Below are positions 8,508 through 15,651 of a stretch of 17,622 nt of DNA, in pieces. The stretch is from CAYRTD01 sp964426915 (GTDB taxonomy: Bacteria; Bacteroidota; Bacteroidia; Bacteroidales; GCA-2748055), in NCBI GenBank assembly GCA_964426915.1, contig CAYRTD010000085.1:1-17622 (forward strand), read 5' to 3'. The notes below the pieces were generated by a model. That model was not told the DNA's origin and made no database searches. It worked only from the letters and a program-made list of their open reading frames with translations. Each line of letters starts with the position of its first letter. Position 1 is the stretch's first letter. The position numbers were made by a program, and so were the translations under genes.

Positions 8508-9926
8508 TTACTCTTCCAGTTCCTCCACATGCAACTGACCGGTTTCGTAAGAAATGACTTTTACGGGGGTACCTCTTTCTATATAGCCATAATTTGACAT
8601 AGCATCATAAACTTCACCCTCTACTTCTACCATCCCGGAAGGTCGAAGGACAGTATGAGCAACACCGGTTTTGCCGATCAGTTCCTTGTATTGTCCTGTA
8701 ACCCCAAGGAATCCGTCTTCAAGTCTTTGTGTATCCCTGAGAGCAATATTCGGAAACCATACAGAAGTAATTATTTTTTTCCCCAGATAAAGGGAACCAA
8801 CTATGGATACGAGCAGGGAGACGACCACAAGCATAAGAGCCCGCATGATGGTATTAAGTACCAGGGGGATATCTCCGGTCTCAAAGATTATGTTATCAAC
8901 CATGGCCATAGTAAGGCCTCCGATAATTAATACCATGCCGGTGGCGCCGGCAACCCCGAAGCCCGGAATCGCAAAGATCTCCACAGCCAGCAGGACAATG
9001 CCAAGTATGAAGATAATTATTTCCCAGTTATCAGCTAGACCCTCCAGATACAAAGGAGCAAAGTATAAAACCGCGGCAAGAGCTGCAGCACCCAGTGGGA
9101 AGCCGACTCCGGGTGTCTGTAATTCAAAATAAAGCCCTCCTACTATCGCCATTATCAGCAAGGATTGAATGATGGGACTTAATAATAAATTGATAAATTT
9201 ATCAAGACCCGAAGGCTTATATTCTATTAATTCATAGTTTTCTATCCCCGCCAGTTCAAGAACTTCCTGAATATTACCAGCAATCCCGTCATTAAAATTA
9301 TGGATAAGGGCTTCTTCGGCCGTAAAGGTAATCACCTGACCGCTGTCGCTGACTCCCGGAACATACATTTTGGGATCGACCATGGCTTCCGCTATTCTGG
9401 GGTCCCTGCGCCATTGGATAATAGTGTCATTACCGCTAATGATGGTGTCCTTTCCCTGAGACTCAGCGGTAGCCCGCATTGTAGCCCGCATATATGACTG
9501 GAATTTATCGGGAACCTGTTCCCCTGTCTGGTTAACCACAGTAGCTGCACCAATTTTAGCTCCACTGCGCATATAAATGCTGTCACATGCCAGAGATATC
9601 AGGGCGCCTGCAGAAGCAGCATTGTCATCAATAAATACATACACCGGTATCTTACTGTTCAGAATTTTTGTCCTTATGGAATCAGCCATATCCACCAGCC
9701 CTCCATAGGTGTTCATATGAATGATAATAATATCGGCTCCGATACTATCAGCTTCGACAAAAGCCTTCTGGGTAGTTCTCCAAACAGGCTTTGCTATCTG
9801 TTCTTTAATATCATATTTGAAAATTATTTTCTTTTTATTTGCTTCATTTACCTGTGCGGTGGTAGCGAAAAAAACAAAAAGAGTAATGAAAAAAGTGTAT
9901 GCTATCTGACGGAATTTTTGTTTCAT
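8508..9926 (-). CDS. NfeD-family membrane-bound serine protease (ClpP-class)
   Basis: A long-form NfeD protein of 472 residues. Order: signal peptide (MKQKFRQIAYTFF... ending near TTAQ), ClpP-like protease domain, about five transmembrane segments between roughly residues 245 and 385, and a C-terminal NfeD OB-fold domain (from about FLGVTGQYKE onward). The nucleophile is the serine in NAASAGAL, near residue 105; family members use a Ser-Lys dyad, and a lysine candidate lies in VPDKFQSY. Homologues cleave stomatin-like partners and take part in membrane quality control. I start at ATG 9926 because it gives a clean signal peptide; ATG 9950 would add an implausible MREIIIII stretch. No stomatin/slipin gene is next to it here; a GNAT gene follows by 3 bp. 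Confidence 0.93.
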   Translation of the reverse strand: MKQKFRQIAYTFFITLFVFFATTAQVNEANKKKIIFKYDIKEQIAKPVWRTTQKAFVEADSIGADIIIIHMNTYGGLVDMADSIRTKILNSKIPVYVFIDDNAASAGALISLACDSIYMRSGAKIGAATVVNQTGEQVPDKFQSYMRATMRATAESQGKDTIISGNDTIIQWRRDPRIAEAMVDPKMYVPGVSDSGQVITFTAEEALIHNFNDGIAGNIQEVLELAGIENYELIEYKPSGLDKFINLLLSPIIQSLLIMAIVGGLYFELQTPGVGFPLGAAALAAVLYFAPLYLEGLADNWEIIIFILGIVLLAVEIFAIPGFGVAGATGMVLIIGGLTMAMVDNIIFETGDIPLVLNTIMRALMLVVVSLLVSIVGSLYLGKKIITSVWFPNIALRDTQRLEDGFLGVTGQYKELIGKTGVAHTVLRPSGMVEVEGEVYDAMSNYGYIERGTPVKVISYETGQLHVEELEE

Positions 9927-10056
9927 GATTATAATAATTATTTCCCGCACTAAATTTAAGAATTATTCCAAAGCTTCGGGGAACTATCAGTGAAATTTTG
10001 ATTTTTGTTTCCGGATTACTTAAGATGATTCAAAAATTGAATTTTATTCTGCTTTG

Positions 10057-10288
10057 GTATCCGTCCTGGCAAGTACACATACGAGGTACTTTCAAAGCAT
10101 TATGCTAAGTTCAGATTTTGGGGAAGGAGATCTGAGAGTTGATTTGCCGGATAATCAGGGATGATTTCCAGGACCCTTTTTAACCAGGTAAAGGGATCCA
10201 CATTGTTATGTTTGCAGGTAGCGAAGAAGGAATAGAACATAGCAGCACTTTGTGCACCGGCATGGGATCCGGCAAAAAAATTATCTGT
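10057..10288 (-). mobile_element. IS66-family transposase remnant (3' end only)
   Basis: The minus-strand reading frame from about 10288 to the TAA at 10100-10102 encodes the characteristic IS66 transposase C-terminus: NFFAGSHAGAQ, AAMFYSFFATCK, NNVDPFTWL and LSDLLPQN. The rest of the transposase (about 400+ residues) and the TnpA/TnpB accessory genes are absent. The sequence just beyond the stop, about 10057-10090, starts GTATCCGTCCTGGC on the plus strand and is a candidate for the element's terminal inverted repeat, but the partner end is missing so it cannot be confirmed. The element is inactive. Its reading frame is joined directly to the neighbouring protease remnant. Confidence 0.82.
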
Positions 10289-10498
10289 CCAAACATCCCA
10301 ATGTTCCCTTTGCCTTTGAAATTCTTTTAGATCACATTGTCTTACCTCCATGCCATAATATGAAAGTATCGCGCTCGTACTTGCAGTTGCACATCATAAT
10401 TCTGCTTCTTGACCTACTAAGGGAACGCCTAAAATCTGACTTGTCATGGATTCTGGAATAGATAATAACGAAAGAATAAAAAATACTAATCTATACAT
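10289..10498 (-). pseudogene. Broken secreted papain/C39-like cysteine protease, fused to the IS66 remnant
   Basis: From ATG 10498 the minus strand reads a 34-residue leader with a hydrophobic signal-like start (MYRLVFFILSLLS) followed by ILGVPLVGQEAEL, then a TGA at 10394-10396. The same frame continues with CATASTSAILSYYG and VRQCDLKEF. VPLxxQE...[W]CxxAxxxxILxYYG is the start of C39-like/papain-like secreted cysteine proteases, in which a tryptophan normally precedes the catalytic cysteine (here codon 10391-10393). The TGA most simply reflects TGG to TGA at that tryptophan. The frame then runs at about 10280-10291 into IS66 transposase sequence, so the catalytic His and Asp/Asn region is lost. 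Two independent lesions make this a pseudogene. The family call rests on the short N-terminal motif. Confidence 0.65.
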
Positions 10499-10521
10499 AG
10501 TTACATAGTTTTAAACTGTAT

Positions 10522-10986
10522 TTATCTGGTAATTAAATGTCTATAAGTTAATCCCATTCCAAAATCAAAGGTATTATTGATCAAAAACCACTTCCCCTTA
10601 GCTAAAATTCCCACTTGATTTTCAGGATCCAGTGTGAAATAATACTTCGCACCAGTCTGAAAACCAATATCTCGATCCCAATAGCTAATCCTTCTAAAAT
10701 ACTCACTTTCTTTCTTCTCCAGTGAAATATCATACTCAAAACGTCCTACTACACCAAGTCCAATATCCAGTTTTTTATCTTGTAAAAAAGACAATTCTCT
10801 CCAAATAGTAATTCCTGGTTCAATTCTCGTTTTTATGGCTTTTCCATAGATAGCCGGGACAGCACCCGTAAAAGTTTTGAAATAATAAAGGTTATAACTC
10901 GATAATTCAACTGAATAATATAGATTTGGTTTAAAAGAGTTTTCTAATCCGATTTCGAAAAAGGCAATGTTTACGCTTTTTTCCAT
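10522..10986 (-). CDS. Hypothetical beta-rich protein, probably 5'-truncated
   Basis: A 154-residue reading frame of alternating polar and hydrophobic residues with many Tyr, Phe and Gly (LYYSVELSSYNLYYF, FQTGAKYYFTL, FDFGMGLTYR), as in a small outer-membrane or extracellular beta-barrel. It has no signal peptide at the first ATG. The same frame stays open upstream to 11022, reading PIKNEYRISKIG before the methionine, right up to a stop at 11023-11025 that ends a separate remnant. This suggests that the original N-terminus was replaced by the neighbouring insertion. It ends 23 bp before the broken protease gene on the same strand, so the two may once have been an operon. I do not recognise the family. 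Confidence 0.55.
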   Translation of the reverse strand: MEKSVNIAFFEIGLENSFKPNLYYSVELSSYNLYYFKTFTGAVPAIYGKAIKTRIEPGITIWRELSFLQDKKLDIGLGVVGRFEYDISLEKKESEYFRRISYWDRDIGFQTGAKYYFTLDPENQVGILAKGKWFLINNTFDFGMGLTYRHLITR

Positions 10987-11022
10987 GCCTATTTTACTGA
11001 TGCGATATTCATTTTTTATTGG

Positions 11023-11190
11023 CTAACCGGGAGCAGCCACCATGGTGTACCTTACTCTGATACCCTGTTTGCATTTGGGGCAGCGTGCAGGATCGCTCCC
11101 CGGAGTGTTCTGTATACTTTATAAGCGTTTAATTCTTCTAAACCTTCGCATACCCATGAAACCCTCATTGGCTATACCGTGTGTGGTGCG
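11023..11190 (-). pseudogene. Short zinc-ribbon (CPKC) coding remnant, possible transposase C-terminus
   Basis: On the minus strand one frame runs from about 11190 through GFMGMRRFRRIKRL, a TAA at 11119-11121, then SIQNTPGSDPARCPKCKQG and a TAG at 11023-11025. The CPKC pair resembles a zinc-ribbon half-site. Some transposases, IS91 type included, end in such a ribbon, but there is not enough sequence to assign a family. It fills the 185-bp gap between the truncated beta-rich gene and higA, and it appears to have cut into the former and to supply the last residues (PHTV) of the latter. Low confidence. Confidence 0.3.
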
Positions 11191-11471
11191 TTTTTCTTTA
11201 TTTTAATCAATAATTCTTCTTTGTTCTCTTTTTCCTCTTCAATGTCATAATCATCCTGTAATCCAAGCCAAAACTTTGCTGAATTACCGAAATATGAACT
11301 AAATCTTAGCGCTGTATCGGCAGTAATTCTCCGTTTGCCTTTAATTATCTGTGAAATTCGAGTCTGAGGAATATCCGTGTCTTTTGATAGTCTATATGCA
11401 GTTATCTCAAGAGGACGTAAAAACTCCTCAAGTAAAATCTCTCCTGGGTGAATGTTTGCTAATTTATCCAT
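11172..11471 (-). CDS. higA: HigA-family antitoxin (XRE helix-turn-helix)
   Basis: A 99-residue antitoxin with the HigA signature IHPGEILLEEFLRPL at residues 7-21, followed by the XRE-type helix-turn-helix (about residues 24-60, YRLSKDTDIPQTRISQIIKGKRRI split over two helices) and the ALRFSSYFGNSAKFWLGLQ segment. It would bind and neutralise HigB and repress its own operon. It begins 15 bp after the higB stop codon, in the toxin-first order typical of higBA, with a strong GGAGG before its ATG. The charged tail EEEKENKEELLIKIKK is usual. The last residues (PHTV) may come from an adjoining remnant, but the domain is whole. Confidence 0.95.
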   Translation of the reverse strand: MDKLANIHPGEILLEEFLRPLEITAYRLSKDTDIPQTRISQIIKGKRRITADTALRFSSYFGNSAKFWLGLQDDYDIEEEKENKEELLIKIKKNAPHTV

Positions 11472-11478
11472 TTATAAT

Positions 11479-11485
11479 CCTCCTT
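11479..11485 (-). promoter_or_regulatory. Strong Shine-Dalgarno before higA
   Basis: AAGGAGG on the minus strand, 7 nt from the higA ATG and lying in the 15-bp gap after the higB stop. The other genes in this window mostly lack a clear GGAGG, as is usual for Bacteroidota. A strong site here would favour antitoxin over toxin translation. Confidence 0.7.
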
Positions 11486-11486
11486 T

Positions 11487-11762
11487 TTAATGATAATCCA
11501 TTATCTCAACATCGTGAGCATTATTGTCATTCCACCGAAATACAATTCTCCATTGATCATTTATCCTGATACTACAAAAATCAGAACCTTCTAACTTCTC
11601 TAATCTGTTGGATGGTGGTATTCTTAATTCTGTCCAGTTTTGAGAGTTGTTTATCATCCTTAATTTTCTCCGTCCTATCTGTTGTATCTCAATCGGCATC
11701 TTTTTGACACGTTCTCCATTCCAAATCTTTTCAGTATCCTTTGAACCAAATGAAACAATCAT
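11487..11762 (-). CDS. higB: HigB-family toxin (RelE/ParE superfamily, plasmid maintenance killer)
   Basis: A 91-residue toxin of the HigB group, a ribosome-dependent mRNA endonuclease family. Conserved features are WNGERVKKMP in the first quarter, RRKLRMIN, NRLEKLEG at 52-59, SIRINDQWRIVFRW at 64-77, and the C-terminal DVEIMDYH. The RINDQWRxxFRW block carries the basic residues (R66, R72, R76) expected at the RNA-cleaving surface, and none of the usual landmarks is missing, so the toxin looks functional. It is the first gene of the pair and has a candidate promoter 25 bp upstream. Located in an otherwise decayed island. Confidence 0.95.
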   Translation of the reverse strand: MIVSFGSKDTEKIWNGERVKKMPIEIQQIGRRKLRMINNSQNWTELRIPPSNRLEKLEGSDFCSIRINDQWRIVFRWNDNNAHDVEIMDYH

Positions 11763-11786
11763 ACTATCATTTTACATTACTAACGT

Positions 11787-11818
11787 CAAAGATGGTTATT
11801 TTGTTTCGAATTATCAAA
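11787..11818 (-). promoter_or_regulatory. Candidate Bacteroidota promoter of higBA
   Basis: On the minus strand, TTTG (11818-11815) is followed after 20 bp by CATCTTTG (11794-11787). The Bacteroidota consensus is TTTG, 19-20 bp, TAnnTTTG, so the -7 box has one mismatch. Transcription would start near 11780, giving a leader of roughly 18 nt before the higB ATG at 11762. The TTTG lies just inside the inverted-repeat element at 11803-11990. Confidence 0.42.
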
Positions 11819-11990
11819 TCAATGTCGAAGTGTTCGCTATTTGCTGTGCTGCTCTTTCCATGTGTTTGGGCGGAACGGGCTTGAAGGCTCTTGCCTCAAA
11901 TTTGATTTGTCGGCTGACTTGCAGTGTTTGCGGCATGTGCCTGAGAGCGAAGGGACGGCGTGCGTTTGGAAACTCAATTTAATTCGAAAC
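11803..11990. repeat. 188-bp element with perfect 11-bp terminal inverted repeats
   Basis: GTTTCGAATTA at 11803-11813 is the exact inverse of TAATTCGAAAC at 11980-11990. The 166 bp between them are visibly richer in G and C than the flanks (for example GGGCGGAACGGGC and GGGACGGCGTGCG) and hold no credible gene on either strand. Size, non-coding content and terminal repeats are those of a MITE-like or other non-autonomous element. I see no clear target-site duplication. The element fills the gap between higB and the broken Panacea gene. Confidence 0.6.
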
Positions 11991-12001
11991 TATAATTATA
12001 A

Positions 12002-12384
12002 TCAATCAGTTTTTTTCTCTGCAATATTATCAATCCAGGCTTTTTCTTTATGACTGATTTCAATTATCTCATTGGTCGATGTGTTTTTAAATCTTTCCGT
12101 AACCGTTTCTAATATTTGCAATTCATTTTCAGTAAACAATTCCTTATCAAAAGTCTTGTTTGGATTTGGCTTGAATTGCTCACCCGTACCCCCATCGCCA
12201 AAATTGGTGTAATAAATACTTCCTGGCATTCATAGATAGTACCTTCAAATAATTCTTCCTTAATCCCGGAAATTTGAAAAAATGCGTTTTCTTTAATATA
12301 AAGTATTTTGCCATCAACCGGTTCGGTATTTACAGGAGAATTACTCCTGCATTTTATACAAAAGAGATAATGATTTAAGTATTG
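12002..12384 (-). pseudogene. Broken zinc-ribbon/Panacea (DUF4065, SocA-like) antitoxin gene
   Basis: The 3' part (12229-12002) encodes GDGGTGEQFKPNP, FDKELFTENELQILETV and ISHKEKAWIDNI, the C-terminal signature of Panacea/DUF4065 domains found in SocA-like antitoxins. Upstream, a different frame on the same strand (about 12384-12220) reads LFCIKCRSN, GKILYIKENAFFQI, GIKEELFEGTIYEC, which looks like the N-terminal zinc-ribbon part of such a protein. The frames overlap around 12220-12230, so a frameshift together with an internal deletion of the middle (helix-turn-helix and most of the Panacea fold) is the simplest reading. No in-frame ATG is present for the N-terminal part. The C-terminal assignment is firmer than the N-terminal one. 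Confidence 0.6.
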
Positions 12385-12405
12385 CTAAAAAAACTACTAA
12401 ATTTG
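12374..12405 (+). promoter_or_regulatory. Candidate purB promoter
   Basis: TAAATTTG at 12398-12405 matches the Bacteroidota -7 consensus TAnnTTTG exactly. TTTA at 12374-12377, 20 bp upstream, is one mismatch from the -33 TTTG. Transcription would begin around 12412, a short leader before ATG 12424. No strong Shine-Dalgarno is present. Confidence 0.6.
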
Positions 12406-12423
12406 TGGGTCAAATAAGAAAAA

Positions 12424-13767
12424 ATGGAATTAACAAACCTGACCGCAATCACTCCCGTTGATGGAAGATACCGAAACAAGACCTCCGGCCTGGCAGATTA
12501 TTTTTCCGAATATGGCTTAATCAGATACAGGATAAAAGTCGAGTTGGAATACTTTATCGCACTTTCGGAAATGGACCTTAAAGGACTTGGTAAATTACCA
12601 CATCAGAAACATGAACAGATCCGGGAGATCCTTGAGAACTTTGATGTTTCCGAAGCGTCGAGGGTTAAGGAGATCGAAAGAATAACCAATCATGATGTTA
12701 AAGCAGTTGAATATTACCTTAAGGAGGAATTCGATAAGCTGGACCTTGGAAAACAGAAGGAGTTTATACATTTTGCCCTGACCTCGCAGGATGTCAATAA
12801 CACCGCCACTCCACTCTCCCTTAAAGAAGCAATGGTGTTTGTGATAATCCCTTTTATTGAAGATCTGATCCTTAAAATGAGGAAAAGGGCAGAGGAGTGG
12901 AAAGATATTCCGATGTTAGGAAGAACTCATGGACAACCTGCTTCCCCAACACGCCTGGGAAAAGAGCTAATGGTTTTTGTGGAACGGCTTGAAAAACAGT
13001 TCCACAGCTTGCGGAATCTCCCCTATCCTGCCAAATTTGGCGGGGCTACCGGGAATTTCAATGCTCATGTGGTTGCATATCCGGAGACAGACTGGACAGA
13101 ATTTGCAAATCATTTTGTTGAAGGTACTCTTGGTCTTGAAAGGTCCAGGACTACCACCCAAATCGAACATTATGACGGGCTGGCCGCGATTTTTGATAAT
13201 ATGTCTCGGATAAATACTATTCTTCTTGATTTTTCCAGAGATATCTGGTCATATATTTCTTTTGACTATTTTAAGCAGAAAATAAAAAAAGGTGAGACGG
13301 GAAGTTCAACCATGCCCCACAAGGTCAATCCCATAGACTTTGAAAATGCCGAGGGCAATCTTGGCGTTGCCAATGCTGTTTTCAGACATCTTTCTGAAAA
13401 ATTGCCCGTTTCCCGCCTGCAGCGTGATCTTACCGACTCAACTGTACTGAGAAACATCGGGGTACCTCTCGCACATACCTTAATTGCTGTACAATCTCTG
13501 ATAAAAGGAATGGATAAACTGATAGTAAATGAAGAAAAAATTGATTCGGATCTTGAAGCAAACTGGGCAGTTGTGGGAGAAGGCATCCAGACAGTACTGC
13601 GCCGTGAAGGATTTGCAAATCCTTATGAAAAATTAAAGGAGCTGACACGCACCCATCAGAAAATAACCAAAGAATCGATTGGTGAATTTATTGATAATCT
13701 GAATGTTGATGAAGATGTAAAGGCAGAGCTGAGAAATATAACACCAAAAAATTACACCGGAAAATAG
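12424..13767 (+). CDS. purB: Adenylosuccinate lyase
   Basis: A 447-residue adenylosuccinate lyase of the fumarase/aspartase superfamily. It releases fumarate from SAICAR and from adenylosuccinate in purine synthesis, in the cytosol, as a homotetramer. Landmarks: the N-terminal ITPVDGRYRNKTSGL; HFALTSQDVNNTA with the substrate-contacting Thr-Ser; GRTHGQPASPTRLGKE with the catalytic histidine; and the flexible signature loop GSSTMPHKVNP near residue 295 with the catalytic serine. The length is typical for the Bacteroidota type. It stands at the right edge of the decayed island, has its own likely promoter, and is 48 bp upstream of the ABC exporter gene. Confidence 0.98.
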   Translation: MELTNLTAITPVDGRYRNKTSGLADYFSEYGLIRYRIKVELEYFIALSEMDLKGLGKLPHQKHEQIREILENFDVSEASRVKEIERITNHDVKAVEYYLKEEFDKLDLGKQKEFIHFALTSQDVNNTATPLSLKEAMVFVIIPFIEDLILKMRKRAEEWKDIPMLGRTHGQPASPTRLGKELMVFVERLEKQFHSLRNLPYPAKFGGATGNFNAHVVAYPETDWTEFANHFVEGTLGLERSRTTTQIEHYDGLAAIFDNMSRINTILLDFSRDIWSYISFDYFKQKIKKGETGSSTMPHKVNPIDFENAEGNLGVANAVFRHLSEKLPVSRLQRDLTDSTVLRNIGVPLAHTLIAVQSLIKGMDKLIVNEEKIDSDLEANWAVVGEGIQTVLRREGFANPYEKLKELTRTHQKITKESIGEFIDNLNVDEDVKAELRNITPKNYTGK

Positions 13768-13815
13768 TAAATCTGATACTTTTTCGTTTAGTTTGAGTGA
13801 TTATGCGTCAGGGTA

Positions 13816-15636
13816 ATGAATAAGATATACCAAATTTTTAAATATGTTTTGCCCTATAAGTGGAAAGCCGCTGTAAGTATCACCTTTATGATCCTTACTG
13901 CGGTTTTTAGTGTTTCTACTCTTGCCCTGATCGTCCCGTTTTTAAATCTTCTCTTCGGAAAAACAGAATTAGTTACCGAAGCTGTGCCTTTCGAATTTTC
14001 CATTGAAGTTATTATTCATAACTTTAATTACCTGATGAGTGATATCATCATCCATGAGGGAAAAGTTTATGCCCTTTTCTTTGTCGGTCTTATGGTTATT
14101 ACCACAACTCTCTTTAAAAATATTTTCCTCTATCTTTCAAAGTATTTTATGATTCCTATAAGGACGGGTGTAGTGAAGGATATAAGAAATGCCATCTATT
14201 CCAAGATTGTTGCGCTTCCACTAGCATATTTCTCAGAAGAAAGAAAAGGGGATATCATTACAAAAATGTCTCAGGATGTTCAGGAAATTGAAGTATCGGT
14301 AGTTCGTTCCGTCGAAATGTTGTCCAGAGATCCTATACTTATCATCGGTTATCTTTCTGCTTTGTTTTTCATAAGTGTAAAACTAACACTTTTTGTTATT
14401 ATCCTGCTTCCTTTGAGCGGTCTTCTTATCGGAAGAATAGGCAAATCGCTCAGGCATACTTCCCTTAGGGGGCAGAAAAAACTCGGGATTATTATGTCGA
14501 TTGTGGAAGAAACGCTTGCCGGGCTCAGGATCATTAAAGCTTTCAATGCCGACAATAAAATGAATTCCCGGTTTGTCAGTACGAATAATCTTTATACCAG
14601 ATTGCTTATAAAGATCTTTCGCAGACAACAAATGGCCAGTCCCATGAGTGAATTCCTCGGTGTTTCTGTACTGGTTTTCGTTTTGTGGTATGGCGGAAAA
14701 ATGGCACTGGAAGGGGATACCAATATGACTCCTTCAATGCTGATTGCTTATCTGGCCATGTTTTCTCAGATCATAACTCCCGCAAAGTCTGTTACAACAG
14801 CTTATTACAATATGCTGAAGGGACTGGCTTCCATAGAAAGGGTGGAAGGTCTGCTTGATGCCGATATTAAAATCAGGGAAAAAGAAAATCCTGTATCAAA
14901 ATCGGAATTTGAGGACCGGATTGAGTACAGAAATGTGTCCTTTGCCTATTCAAAGGACCTGGTACTTAAGAATATCAACCTTCAGGTTGAAAAGGGTAAA
15001 ACAATTGCCCTGGTAGGCCGGTCAGGATCCGGGAAATCTACCCTGGTCGATCTGCTTCCCAGGTTTATTGATGTTCTTGAGGGGGAAATACTTATCGACG
15101 GGATCGATATCAGGGATATGAGATTAAAGGATTTAAGGCAATTGATGGGCATCGTTTCTCAGCAATCCATACTTTTCAATGATACATTTTTTAATAATAT
15201 TGCCTTCGGTCTCAATGCTGTGCCTGAACAAGAAGTTATTGCCGCAGCAAGAATAGCCAATGCTCACGAATTCATAATTGAAACCCCAAATGGATATCAT
15301 ACCAACATAGGAGAAGGCGGAGGAAAACTATCCGGAGGTCAGCGGCAAAGGATCAGCATTGCCAGGGCGGTACTGAAAAATCCTCCGATTCTTATACTTG
15401 ATGAAGCAACTTCTGCTCTCGATACCGAGTCTGAACAATTAGTCCAGGATGCCATTACCCGATTAATGCAGAACAGAACCTCCATTGTTATTGCTCACCG
15501 GCTCAGTACTGTAAAACATGCCGACAGAATTGTGGTCCTTGATAATGGGAAGATCGTGGAAGAGGGAAGACATGATGAACTTGTGGACATAAGGAATGGT
15601 ACCTATAAGAAACTTCATAAATTACAAATGTATTAA
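13816..15636 (+). CDS. MsbA-like ABC exporter (fused permease and ATPase)
   Basis: A 606-residue half-transporter working as a dimer in the inner membrane. A six-helix type IV transmembrane domain spans about residues 1-330 (strong hydrophobic stretches near 18-45, 85-110, 172-205 and 281-293). The nucleotide-binding domain has Walker A GRSGSGKST (401-409), Q-loop Q450, ABC signature LSGGQ (505-509), Walker B ILILDE (525-530) and H-loop H561, so ATP hydrolysis should be intact. Homologues flip lipid A-core, other lipids or drugs. A glycosyltransferase gene follows by 15 bp, which favours an envelope lipid or glycan substrate, but substrate choice cannot be read from the sequence. Confidence 0.95.
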   Translation: MNKIYQIFKYVLPYKWKAAVSITFMILTAVFSVSTLALIVPFLNLLFGKTELVTEAVPFEFSIEVIIHNFNYLMSDIIIHEGKVYALFFVGLMVITTTLFKNIFLYLSKYFMIPIRTGVVKDIRNAIYSKIVALPLAYFSEERKGDIITKMSQDVQEIEVSVVRSVEMLSRDPILIIGYLSALFFISVKLTLFVIILLPLSGLLIGRIGKSLRHTSLRGQKKLGIIMSIVEETLAGLRIIKAFNADNKMNSRFVSTNNLYTRLLIKIFRRQQMASPMSEFLGVSVLVFVLWYGGKMALEGDTNMTPSMLIAYLAMFSQIITPAKSVTTAYYNMLKGLASIERVEGLLDADIKIREKENPVSKSEFEDRIEYRNVSFAYSKDLVLKNINLQVEKGKTIALVGRSGSGKSTLVDLLPRFIDVLEGEILIDGIDIRDMRLKDLRQLMGIVSQQSILFNDTFFNNIAFGLNAVPEQEVIAAARIANAHEFIIETPNGYHTNIGEGGGKLSGGQRQRISIARAVLKNPPILILDEATSALDTESEQLVQDAITRLMQNRTSIVIAHRLSTVKHADRIVVLDNGKIVEEGRHDELVDIRNGTYKKLHKLQMY

Positions 15637-15651
15637 GAAGGGAAAAGTGAA

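Noticed and set aside
10394..10396. TGA as selenocysteine or as a Trp codon (recoding)
   Set aside because: The family has Trp at this place, no SECIS-like structure was evident, and the gene is also truncated by IS66 sequence. Point mutation in a pseudogene is simpler.
10252..10461. Plus-strand frame of 69 codons (start MHRHGIRQ) as a gene
   Set aside because: It lies opposite the protease and IS66 remnants and has no recognisable motif or ribosome site.
11763..12001. Integron attC site between gene cassettes
   Set aside because: The ends do not give the RYYYAAC/GTTRRRY core pair, and no integrase is present. The 11-bp inverted repeat fits a MITE-like element better.
11647..12053. Plus-strand frames covering the inverted-repeat element as small Cys-rich proteins
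   Set aside because: They overlap higB and the Panacea remnant on the other strand, have no family resemblance, and no promoter or ribosome site.
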